From positions 1 to 44,671 of the forward strand of contig JASJHQ010000018.1 in NCBI GenBank assembly GCA_037625715.1: DNA of 44,671 nucleotides. Direction: 5' to 3'. Position 1 is the first letter of the stretch; the number at the start of each line of letters is the position of its first letter. Source of the DNA: JABAYQ01 sp018608925 (lineage in GTDB: Bacteria; Bacteroidota; Bacteroidia; Flavobacteriales; UBA7312). A program made the translations under genes and the position numbers. Below the pieces are notes generated by a model, which was not told the origin of the DNA, ran no database searches, and saw only the letters and a list, made by a program, of their open reading frames with translations. Positions 1-7,657 of the stretch are shown here, piece after piece.

Positions 1-30
1 TAATTATAAACTATAATAGATTAAAATAGA

Positions 31-282
31 ATGGCAAATACAACAGGAAAGAAATATGGTGGAAGACAAAAAGGCACACCAAATAGATTAACAAAAGAAT
101 TAAGGACTATTTTAAAAGATGTTCTTTATAACGAATTGGAAAGAATTGGAGAGTTATTGGAGTCTTTAGAACCTAAGGAAAGATTGGAGTTAGTTATTAA
201 ATTAATGCCATTTGCTCTGCCAAAAGTGGACAAAATCGGACACACTAATAACGAGCCGTATGATTTTGATTTACTTGGTTAA
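31..282 (+). CDS. small basic phage/plasmid-type hypothetical protein (DUF5681-like N-terminus)
   Basis: This 83-residue protein has a short basic N-terminus with the motif KYGGRQKGTPNRLT (about residues 8-21), followed by a charged helical stretch. That lysine/glycine/asparagine opening is common in small proteins of Bacteroidota prophages and plasmids, sometimes annotated DUF5681-like or terminase small-subunit-like; this comparison is from memory and is loose. The ATG at 31 is the first in frame. The stop overlaps the stop of the minus-strand neighbour by 4 bases, so the two genes converge. No phage gene is visible beside it, but only 30 bases of upstream context are available. Function is unknown; a remnant of a mobile element is possible. 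Confidence 0.6.
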   Translation: MANTTGKKYGGRQKGTPNRLTKELRTILKDVLYNELERIGELLESLEPKERLELVIKLMPFALPKVDKIGHTNNEPYDFDLLG

Positions 283-1172
283 TATTTCTTATAATCATAA
301 AAGGAACCTGTAGAAATAATTTGATTACAAAGTCTTTTTAAATAATGTCTTCTTCCTTCTAAATCTTCAAAAGTTACCTCATCCTTATCTCCTTTATATC
401 TAACACCCGCCCTAAACACAATACCATCATAAATAGCAAAAAAATTGTCTTTAATAACATATTCATAATCATTCTCATATATTAATGTTGACGAAAATCC
501 ATTTACACCATACACTTTTGTTTTATTGACATCCTTTTTGTGAAGATAACTGCCTTCTTCACTTTTCGTTCCAACTTGCCAATCGCCGCCTTTAGCCCAA
601 TTTTCTGCTCCCATATCAATTATCTCTTTCCAAAAAAGAAAAACCTTTTGGTCAATTAATTTTTTGTTCTTCAATCCTTGAGGATAGAAAGGCGCTGTTA
701 TCTCTAACTCTGTAACAATATTATTTTCACTAATGTTCTGATAATTATATCCTTGAAGTTTGGTAAATAACGATTTGTGTGGTATTTGATGCTTGAATAC
801 AAATTTACTAAACCCCCATTTTTTTGCAACCTTAGATTGTTTAGCACTCCAAGTATTAGGAAATCCATAATCATAAGCCTTAACAGTATTAGATGCTATC
901 TCCATAGCTATTAATCTTTGTTTTTCATCAGCATATTTCATATTAGCCAACCTGTTCTTTTCTTTTTCAGCATTTGCTAATGCTAATTGACCATAATCAA
1001 TTGTATTAATATTTTGTGTAGTAGTTACTCTTCCTGAAACATTTACATTCTTATTGACAGTCCCTGAAACATTTACATTCTTATTAATGTTAGCATTAAC
1101 ATTGTAAAAATTAGAGTATTGCCCAAACCCAATCATTGGCAAGCAAAGTAATATAAGTAGTACTTTTTTCAT
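279..1172 (-). CDS. secreted hypothetical protein with NVNVSG repeats
   Basis: I chose the ATG at 1172, because it opens directly into a signal peptide (KKVLLILLCLPMIGFGQ), rather than a TTG seven codons earlier. The mature N-terminus carries two copies of NKNVNVSG, then a charged helical segment of about 50 residues (LALANAEKEKNRLANMKYAD), then an alpha/beta-looking C-terminal half with no motif I recognise. I recall similar unannotated secreted proteins in Flavobacteriales with the same beta-repeat then 'A-N-A-x-x-E-x-N-R' layout. The protein is probably periplasmic or at the cell surface. There is no T9SS tail. It has its own putative promoter box 18 bases upstream. Function is unknown. 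Confidence 0.8.
   Translation of the reverse strand: MKKVLLILLCLPMIGFGQYSNFYNVNANINKNVNVSGTVNKNVNVSGRVTTTQNINTIDYGQLALANAEKEKNRLANMKYADEKQRLIAMEIASNTVKAYDYGFPNTWSAKQSKVAKKWGFSKFVFKHQIPHKSLFTKLQGYNYQNISENNIVTELEITAPFYPQGLKNKKLIDQKVFLFWKEIIDMGAENWAKGGDWQVGTKSEEGSYLHKKDVNKTKVYGVNGFSSTLIYENDYEYVIKDNFFAIYDGIVFRAGVRYKGDKDEVTFEDLEGRRHYLKRLCNQIISTGSFYDYKKY
1033..1085 (-). repeat. two 23-bp direct repeats, 30-bp period, inside the secreted hypothetical gene
   Basis: The 23-base unit beginning CCTGAAACATTTACATTC occurs identically at 1033-1055 and 1063-1085. It encodes two copies of NKNVNVSG near the mature N-terminus. The perfect nucleotide identity suggests a recent duplication or gene conversion. 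Confidence 0.85.
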
Positions 1173-1190
1173 TATTATATTTTTAGAGAT

Positions 1191-1198
1191 CAAATTTA
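1191..1198 (-). promoter_or_regulatory. putative -7 box (TAAATTTG) for the secreted hypothetical gene
   Basis: The minus strand reads TAAATTTG, matching the Bacteroidota consensus TAnnTTTG, 18 bases before the ATG at 1172. I see no clear -33 TTG at the expected spacing. Confidence 0.35.
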
Positions 1199-1431
1199 GT
1201 ATAAAATATTTAACTTTGTTTTAGGTAAGGTAAAAACAAATGCTATTTTTGTTGTTAATATTACTTTTATTTATATAATAATGAATGTAAAGTATTGACA
1301 ATCATATAATAAGCTGTCCTACTTTACTTTCTGTATCGGAAAATAAGTTTTCATAAAAAACCTTATTTTTACATCATAATTACCCTTAGCCTTAATAATT
1401 AGACTTAATTAATTATTGAAAATACTTTACT

Positions 1432-4400
1432 TTGAAAAAGTCCACTTTTTTCTTATTTATCTTTTTATATTTTTCTGGAACCTGCTATTCTCAAAACCAA
1501 GCAAACATTTGGTATTTCGGAAGTTTTGCTGGAGTAGATTTCAATAGCGGTTCACCAGTATCTTTATCAGATGGCGCTATGACAACTAATGAGGGCTGCG
1601 CAACGATTTGCGACTCAGTAGGCGAACTTTTATTCTATACCGATGGAACCAAAGTTTACAACAAAAACCATGGCATTATGCCAAACGGAACAGGATTATT
1701 AGGCCACCACAGCAGCACACAATCAGCCGTTATAATAAAGAAGCCAGAGTCAGACTCTATCTATTACATTTTCACTGTTGATGGATTCACCGGAAGTTTT
1801 AACGGCCTAGCATACTCCGAAGTAGATTTAACTTTAGATGGTAACTTGGGAGATGTCAACACCAATAAAAACATTGAAATAATAGAACAAACAGCAGAAA
1901 AAGTCTGTGGTATAACCCACCAAAACGGATCGGATTTCTGGATAGTCAGCAGAATAGAAAACTCCAACACTTTTCATTCTTATTTATTAAGCAGTGAAGG
2001 ACTAGACTCTACTCCCGTTGTTACTAATATCGGAAACTCTTACAGTAATACAGCTGGATATATTCGAGCCTCTGCAACAGGAGATATTATAGCTGCAGCA
2101 TACTCATGGAGCAACCCTGGTACTCTTGAGATATATGATTTTGACAAAGCAAACGGAACACTATCCAACAATAGGATTTTATTTAATGGGGTGTCAAGTT
2201 TTCCACAAGGAGTAGAATTCTCCCCTGATGGCAAATTATTATACACCTCAACAACAGAAACAATTCTACAATTCGATTTAACAGCAGGAACTACTCAAGA
2301 TATTCAAAACTCTAAATATCAAATTACGTCTAGTAATTCAGGAAAATATGCCATTCAGCTTGGCCCAGATAATAAAATATATGTTTCTATTGACGGAGAG
2401 CAATTTTTAAATGCCATTAATAATCCAAACATATATGGATCAGGCTGTAATTACCAAGAGAATGCAGTCAGTTTAGATGGAAGTTGTAATCTAGGCCTTC
2501 CTACTTATGTAAATACTTATCTAAATAGTTATCCCACTTTTACTATAGAAAACTTTTGTTTTAGAGATAGCACCAAATTTGCTACAGAAAGTACTGCAAG
2601 CTCTTATTTATGGAATTTTGGAGATCCCCAAAGTGGAACAGAGAATACTTCTAGCCTTATGAATCCTATACATATGTTTTCTGACACTGGCTTCTACGAA
2701 ATTTCTTTAACCATAGAAATTAATGGAGTATTCTCCACTAATTTGAATACTATAAATATTTCAGGACCAAAGTTAAATTTAGGAAATGACACTAGTATTT
2801 GCATAGGAGAAATAGTGATTTTAGATGGAGAAAACCCTGGGGCATCCTATCTTTGGCAAGACGGAAGTACTAACCAAACATTTACTACAAATCAAACAGG
2901 TCAATATTGGGTAGAAGCAGAAATTAACGAATGCACTCAAAGAGATACAATAGAAGTTACCGTAATAGACCCACAAATAGAATTAGGAATAGATACCATT
3001 ATTTGTGAAGGACAAGTATTGATTTTAGACGCAACAACTACAGGGGCAAATTATCTATGGCAAGACGGAAGTTCAAACCAAATATTTAGCCTAAATCAAT
3101 CGGGCATATATTGGGCACAAATAGAAATTAATAGCTGTTTTGAAAGAGACTCAATAGAAGTTACTGTAATCAACCCTATTCTAAATTTAGGAAACGACAC
3201 TAGCATTTGTGAGGGAGAAGTCTTGACTTTAGATGCTACTAACCCAGGAGCAACATACCAATGGCAAGATGGGAGTAACAACGCCAACTTTCAAATTTCA
3301 CAGTCAGGAACTTACTTTGTAGAAATAGATATTTTAGGATGTAGCGCTCAAGATGAAATAAATGTTATTGTAAACGATATCCCTTTGCTAAACTTAGGAA
3401 ATGACACTAGCATTTGTCAGGGAGAAAATTTGACTTTAGACGCAACAACTACAGGAGCAAATTATGTATGGCAAGACGGAAGTACAAACCAAACATTTAG
3501 CCTAAATCAAACAGGAATATATTGGGCTCAAATAGAAATTAACGGCTGTTTTTATAGAGATACTATAGAAGTTATTACCATTAACTCTTACATAGATCTT
3601 GGAAACGATACAAGTATTTGTGAGGGGGAAATAGTGACTTTAGACGCTGGCAACACAGGAGCAGATTACTTATGGCAAGATGGAAGCACAAACCAAACAT
3701 ATATAGCAAATCAATCGGGAACATACTCGATAGAAATAGACTTTTTAGGATGCCTTATTGATGGAGAAATAGATGTTATTGTGAACGATATCCCGTTGCT
3801 AGACTTAGGAAACGACACTAGCATTTGCGAAGGAGAAGTTTTGATTTTAGACGCTAGCACCGCAGGAGCAAATTACATATGGCAAGACGGAAGCATTAAC
3901 CCAATCTTTCAATCTTCTCAATCAGGAACATACTTAGTAGAAATTGAAGTTTTAGGATGTGTAAATCAGGATGAAATAGAGCTTATTGTAAACGAAATTC
4001 CTTATTTAGAATTAGGAAACGACACCAGTATATGTGAGGGAGAGCAGTTGTTTTTATTTGCTAACACTTCAGGAGCAAACTACTTGTGGCAAGACGGGAC
4101 TACAAACCAATCATTAATAGTAAATCAAACAGGAACATACTCTGTAGAAACAGAACTTTTAGTCTGTACAAATCAGGATGAAATTAATATTATAGTAAAT
4201 GAAATACCAAATATTGATTTAGGAAATGACACTAGCATTTGTGAAGGTGAAAATTTGATATTAGACGCTACAACAGCAGGAGCAAATTATCTATGGCAAG
4301 ACGGGAGTACAGAACCAATATTTAGTTTAAATCAATCTGGAACATACTCTGTAGAAATAGATGTTTTAGGCTGTACAGCTATAGATGAAATAGAAGTTAT

Positions 4401-4908
4401 TGTAAACGAAATTCCGTACTTAGAATTAGGAAATGACACTAGTATATGTGAAGGAGAAAATTTGATTTTAAATGCTAGCACTGCAGGAGCAAACTACTCA
4501 TGGCAAGATGGGAGTACTAATCCCGATTTTGAAGTTTCACAAACAGGAACATACACTGTAGAAATAGAAGTTAATCAGTGTATTAATCAAGATACAATAG
4601 AGGTTTATATAATTAATTCTTATAAAGATTTAGGAAATGACACCAGCTTTTGCAAAGGTCAGACACTAAATATAGATGCTACTACATCTGGTGCAAACTA
4701 CTTATGGCAAGACGGAAGCAACAATGGCAATTTTGAAGTTTCTCAAACAGGAACATACACTGTAGAAATAGAACTTCTTGGATGTAACCTTCAAGGACAA
4801 ATAGAAGTTATTGTATACGAAATTCCGTACTTAGAATTAGGAAATGATACAAGTGTATGTGAAGGACAGATACTTAATTTAGATGCTAGTACAATTGGCG
4901 CTAACTAA
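1432..4908 (+). CDS. T9SS surface protein with Ig-like repeats, 5' part of a nonsense-interrupted gene
   Basis: This is the first 1158 residues of what reads as one gene continuing to 5802. It starts at a TTG (1432): the preceding in-frame stop is at 1417 and no ATG lies between, while the TTG opens into a good signal peptide ending near CYSQ. Residues about 22-375 resemble a beta-propeller-like N-terminal domain (ANIWYFGSFAGVDFNSG, then NGLAYSEVDL and FSPDGKLLYTS), often seen in T9SS cargo. A PKD-like domain follows (SSYLWNFGDPQSG, about 390-435). From about residue 446 on there are eleven Ig-like repeats with the core LGNDTSICEGE, GANYLWQDGS and a closing GC. The eleventh is cut by TAA at 4906-4908 where its siblings have a Tyr codon. 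It is probably an adhesin-like cell-surface protein. Without readthrough it would lack the sorting tail and could not be attached or exported normally. Confidence 0.8.
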   Translation: MKKSTFFLFIFLYFSGTCYSQNQANIWYFGSFAGVDFNSGSPVSLSDGAMTTNEGCATICDSVGELLFYTDGTKVYNKNHGIMPNGTGLLGHHSSTQSAVIIKKPESDSIYYIFTVDGFTGSFNGLAYSEVDLTLDGNLGDVNTNKNIEIIEQTAEKVCGITHQNGSDFWIVSRIENSNTFHSYLLSSEGLDSTPVVTNIGNSYSNTAGYIRASATGDIIAAAYSWSNPGTLEIYDFDKANGTLSNNRILFNGVSSFPQGVEFSPDGKLLYTSTTETILQFDLTAGTTQDIQNSKYQITSSNSGKYAIQLGPDNKIYVSIDGEQFLNAINNPNIYGSGCNYQENAVSLDGSCNLGLPTYVNTYLNSYPTFTIENFCFRDSTKFATESTASSYLWNFGDPQSGTENTSSLMNPIHMFSDTGFYEISLTIEINGVFSTNLNTINISGPKLNLGNDTSICIGEIVILDGENPGASYLWQDGSTNQTFTTNQTGQYWVEAEINECTQRDTIEVTVIDPQIELGIDTIICEGQVLILDATTTGANYLWQDGSSNQIFSLNQSGIYWAQIEINSCFERDSIEVTVINPILNLGNDTSICEGEVLTLDATNPGATYQWQDGSNNANFQISQSGTYFVEIDILGCSAQDEINVIVNDIPLLNLGNDTSICQGENLTLDATTTGANYVWQDGSTNQTFSLNQTGIYWAQIEINGCFYRDTIEVITINSYIDLGNDTSICEGEIVTLDAGNTGADYLWQDGSTNQTYIANQSGTYSIEIDFLGCLIDGEIDVIVNDIPLLDLGNDTSICEGEVLILDASTAGANYIWQDGSINPIFQSSQSGTYLVEIEVLGCVNQDEIELIVNEIPYLELGNDTSICEGEQLFLFANTSGANYLWQDGTTNQSLIVNQTGTYSVETELLVCTNQDEINIIVNEIPNIDLGNDTSICEGENLILDATTAGANYLWQDGSTEPIFSLNQSGTYSVEIDVLGCTAIDEIEVIVNEIPYLELGNDTSICEGENLILNASTAGANYSWQDGSTNPDFEVSQTGTYTVEIEVNQCINQDTIEVYIINSYKDLGNDTSFCKGQTLNIDATTSGANYLWQDGSNNGNFEVSQTGTYTVEIELLGCNLQGQIEVIVYEIPYLELGNDTSVCEGQILNLDASTIGAN

Positions 4909-5019
4909 CTATGGCAAGATGGAAGTGCTAATACCGATTTTGAAGTTTCACAAGCAGGAATTTACTCTCTAGAAATTGAAGTTAACGGTTGTAAAAATAA
5001 AGATGAAATAAAAGTAAAC
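2767..5019 (+). repeat. eleven tandem Ig-like coding repeats, about 206 bp each
   Basis: Repeat cores (LGNDTS or variants) begin near 2773, 2983, 3181, 3389, 3592, 3799, 4003, 4210, 4420, 4624 and 4837, so the period is 198-213 bases (about 66-71 residues). Each unit has a Cys after DTS and a Cys at its end (GC), a likely disulfide pair, plus the invariant WQDG core. Units differ enough to be old, but short blocks are nearly identical, so recombination or misassembly between units is plausible. Confidence 0.9.
4906..4908 (+). other. in-frame TAA inside repeat 11 (expected Tyr codon)
   Basis: The reading is GCT AAC TAA CTA TGG CAA, where sibling repeats read Ala-Asn-Tyr-(Leu/Ile/Val/Ser)-Trp-Gln. 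One base (TAC or TAT to TAA) explains the stop, and the frame stays open and homologous for 297 further codons to the natural stop at 5800. Confidence 0.9.
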
Positions 5020-5022
5020 TTT

Positions 5023-5802
5023 ATGTTTATCGACGCCAACATAATTGGTGATGGCTTATTCTGTAATATAAATGAAGTGCAAGCAAGTATAATAGTAACA
5101 GGGGAAAACCCTCCCTTTACCATAAACTACAGCAATGGAGAAATATTTAATACCATAAGTGGTGAAAGTCCATTTTTAATTGACATTCCTCAAGAAGGAA
5201 CTTATTACACTACTCAAGTAATAGATAACAAAGGATGTATCGATAGTAATGTAGACACTGCTATTTTTGGACTTTACCCAAAAGTGCAAGCTTCTTTTAG
5301 TGTTGAACCCGAATACGCTTATATAGACGACCCTACTATCACATTCTACAACAATTCTTTAAATCATTACACTTCCAGCTGGAGCTTTGGGGACAGAACT
5401 TATTACGAAACAATGGAAGAAATCATTGAACACATCTATATGTTTTCAGGTGATTTTGTTGTTCGATTAATTGTATCTAATGAGCATATGTGTAAGGATA
5501 CAACAGAACAAGAATTAAGCATTATACCAATTCCGTTTTTTGTTCCAAACGCCTTCACTCCTGGCTCAGAATTGATAAACAATACTTTTGGCTTAAGTAC
5601 TGATAAAGTACAAAAGTTTCAAATGATAATTTTTGATAGATGGGGCGATGAAATTTACAGAAGCAATGACGTTAATAAACCTTGGGACGGAACAAAAAAC
5701 AACCAATTAGTTCCTATTGGAGTGTACGTATATAAAATAGACATTATTGATTTAGGCTATAAAAGCCATAGTTTAGTAGGCAGCCTTTCTTTATTGCAAT
5801 AA
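5023..5802 (+). CDS. 3' part of the interrupted surface protein: PKD domain and T9SS type B sorting tail
   Basis: This part is in the same frame as the gene starting at 1432; coding similarity actually resumes at 4909 with LWQDGS, and the ATG at 5023 is only the first Met after the stop, so it is not a credible separate start (no signal peptide). The piece holds the end of an Ig-like region, a PKD domain (SSWSFGDRTYYE, about residues 118-165) and a C-terminal domain of about 85 residues opening VPNAFTPGSELINN and containing IFDRWGDEIYRS and PWDGTKNNQLVPIGVYVYK. That is the CHU_C / gliding-motility-associated (type B) sorting domain used by the type IX secretion system. The ancestral protein would be about 1456 residues. 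This part is stranded from the signal peptide unless the stop is read through or is an error. Confidence 0.8.
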   Translation: MFIDANIIGDGLFCNINEVQASIIVTGENPPFTINYSNGEIFNTISGESPFLIDIPQEGTYYTTQVIDNKGCIDSNVDTAIFGLYPKVQASFSVEPEYAYIDDPTITFYNNSLNHYTSSWSFGDRTYYETMEEIIEHIYMFSGDFVVRLIVSNEHMCKDTTEQELSIIPIPFFVPNAFTPGSELINNTFGLSTDKVQKFQMIIFDRWGDEIYRSNDVNKPWDGTKNNQLVPIGVYVYKIDIIDLGYKSHSLVGSLSLLQ

Positions 5803-5845
5803 TTGTAGATAGTATCCCAAATCGATGTTTTAATTAACAAATAAA

Positions 5846-6181
5846 TTATGCGTTTATTTCATAATTAAGCCATAAGCCAAATAAGGAAAGTATAAATAAA
5901 GCAATAAATAATGCTATCGTTAATACTCTTACCCACTTCACTCTATCTTTCCATGCTTTAATCCAAGTTTTTAAAACTACAAAAGCACTAAATCCTATTG
6001 CTGATAAGATTAGAATAGATAAAAGAATACGAACAGAAAGAGAAAATTCTTCATTAGAGTCATCATCTTCAAGCACTATGGTACTTAATTCGCCCATATT
6101 ATTTTCTAAAATAGGAAAGGACGAATAAGCTATATTTATATAATTAAGGAACATGATTACAATAAATACAACTTTTTTCAT
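5846..6181 (-). CDS. small membrane protein, unknown
   Basis: This is a 111-residue protein. Residues 1-20 are a hydrophobic signal or first membrane segment (MKKVVFIVIMFLNYINIAYS). An acidic loop follows (VLEDDDSNEEF, about 36-46), then two membrane segments (about 48-70 and 84-107) separated by a basic loop (KTWIKAWKDRVKWVR), which should face the cytoplasm. No family was recognised. It stands alone on the minus strand, 43 bases from the end of the large repeat gene. The composition is consistent with a real inner-membrane protein rather than a chance frame. Confidence 0.7.
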   Translation of the reverse strand: MKKVVFIVIMFLNYINIAYSSFPILENNMGELSTIVLEDDDSNEEFSLSVRILLSILILSAIGFSAFVVLKTWIKAWKDRVKWVRVLTIALFIALFILSLFGLWLNYEINA

Positions 6182-6358
6182 AAATCAAATTTTATAAAAT
6201 TAAGTATTAAGTCTAATCACCTAATTACTAAAGTCAACATCTCAACAATCTGCTAGCAAAAAGATTGTGGAGGAAAATCAAATATAGGAAAATGTATCGA
6301 TCAGATAGTCAACGAATGTATTGAAGTGCTTAATGAAAAATAAGAGTTGAAAATGAAT

Positions 6359-7609
6359 CTATAGCTTGACCAATTTAACAGAACGAACAAAGTTGTTTGA
6401 TTGAATACTTAAAAAATAAATTCCATTAGGAACAAAACTCATTTCAAAGTCAGAGATATTATCTCCTTCTTCTATTTTTTGACCTGTAGAATTGTAAAGA
6501 GTAAAATAATTAGTTCCTTCTAATCCTTCAATTTTAAAACTATCGCTAAACGGATTTGGATAAACATCAATAGAGCTAGAGCTTGTAAGGTTGTTAATGG
6601 AAGACAAATCAGAAGAGCAAGTTGGTAAAATTGGCTCAGTGATAAATTCAGAACTGCAATTGTCACAAAAAATACTTTTGAAAAAACAACTAGCTCTTTT
6701 AGATCTGAATTGACTTCCTGAAATGGTACTTCCGCCATATATACCATGTCCTCCTAAAGAGTCAATAACTAACTCGCTACATACTCCGTTTTCGTTTAAT
6801 AAACTATCCACAATAGCAGAACCACCAATTCCAATTTCAGTCAGTCCGATCAATACTGTTTCATCTAAAACACCATGAAAAGAAATAGTAGGTATCAACT
6901 CCTCGATTTGCATAGACGAAATAAGGAGTGCACCCCAGCTATTATAATTTCCTTTTATACTAAATGTGTTAGTTAAATCATTTCCAGAATCGTTAATACC
7001 TCCCAACAAAGAACCAATTCCTGGAATAAATGAATCCATATCTTCTTGATCGTAGTAGTGTGCCCCTAAAACAGTGTAAGATCCTGCACTTAAACCACCT
7101 GCAAACATCCAGGAAGTGTCAATGGAATAGTCAGAAGAGTTTTCATCAATATATCTAAAAGCAGCATTAGCGTCTTGTACCGCTCTGTAAACTGCTAAAA
7201 ACTGACTGTTTGGAACTTCCAAATCATAACCTAAACGATAAGAAATAGTTGCAGCAACAAAACCTCTTTTAGCTAATTCTCTACAATCTTTTCTTAATCC
7301 AGACTTATTTCCCCCAACAAAAGCACCCCCATGAATCATCATTACAAAAGGACGCTGACTTAAAGAATCATAATCAGATGAAGGAAAATATATATCAAGT
7401 TGTAAATCTAATTCCTCCCCTAGCCAATCGTTAACGCTTGCATAAGAAATGTCAAATACAGAATCAATTTGATTGATAGAAAAATATTCTACTTCGGTAA
7501 ATCTATTGTCGTCCGTACAATACTGAGCTCTTAGATTATTCGAAAAAAACAACGAAACAAAAAGAAAACCAGCAATGAACTCTAAAGAAGGAATAAAAGA
7601 TTTGATCAT
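6359..7609 (-). CDS. secreted alpha/beta hydrolase (carboxylesterase-like) with T9SS type A sorting tail
   Basis: The chosen ATG at 7609 opens into a signal peptide ending near NLRAQ; a frame extension to 7654 adds only 15 polar residues. The catalytic domain has an oxyanion HGG (about residues 93-95), a nucleophile elbow GLSAG with Ser at about 174, an acid candidate in HGVLDE (Asp about 249) and a His in GGHGIYGG (about 288), so the triad looks complete. The enzyme is probably an esterase or lipase of the BD-FAE/carboxylesterase type; the substrate is unknown. The last 75 residues, from VYPNPFSDSFKIEG to NFVRSVKLVKL, are a type A T9SS sorting domain, so the enzyme should be exported and anchored or released at the outer membrane. 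It is the last gene of a three-gene operon, 48 bases after the RND gene. Confidence 0.88.
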   Translation of the reverse strand: MIKSFIPSLEFIAGFLFVSLFFSNNLRAQYCTDDNRFTEVEYFSINQIDSVFDISYASVNDWLGEELDLQLDIYFPSSDYDSLSQRPFVMMIHGGAFVGGNKSGLRKDCRELAKRGFVAATISYRLGYDLEVPNSQFLAVYRAVQDANAAFRYIDENSSDYSIDTSWMFAGGLSAGSYTVLGAHYYDQEDMDSFIPGIGSLLGGINDSGNDLTNTFSIKGNYNSWGALLISSMQIEELIPTISFHGVLDETVLIGLTEIGIGGSAIVDSLLNENGVCSELVIDSLGGHGIYGGSTISGSQFRSKRASCFFKSIFCDNCSSEFITEPILPTCSSDLSSINNLTSSSSIDVYPNPFSDSFKIEGLEGTNYFTLYNSTGQKIEEGDNISDFEMSFVPNGIYFLSIQSNNFVRSVKLVKL

Positions 7610-7657
7610 ATTATTAATGTAATATTTATGAGACAAATATATTACAAATAACAATTT

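Noticed and set aside
1205..1260. Further TAnnTTTG matches on the plus strand (TAACTTTG, TATTTTTG) as promoters of the large repeat gene
   Set aside because: They lie 170-220 bases before the TTG start in very AT-rich DNA; no supporting -33 element, so chance is likely.
2767..5019. Regular repeats that might be read as a CRISPR or a DNA-level satellite
   Set aside because: The period is about 206 bases, the repeats are in frame, and they encode conserved Ig-like units; there are no short palindromic repeats or spacers.
6257..6343. Open stretch without ATG reading KDCGGKSNIGKCIDQI and onward to TAA, possible gene remnant
   Set aside because: It is only about 28 codons with a stop just upstream and no start; it cannot be told from chance.
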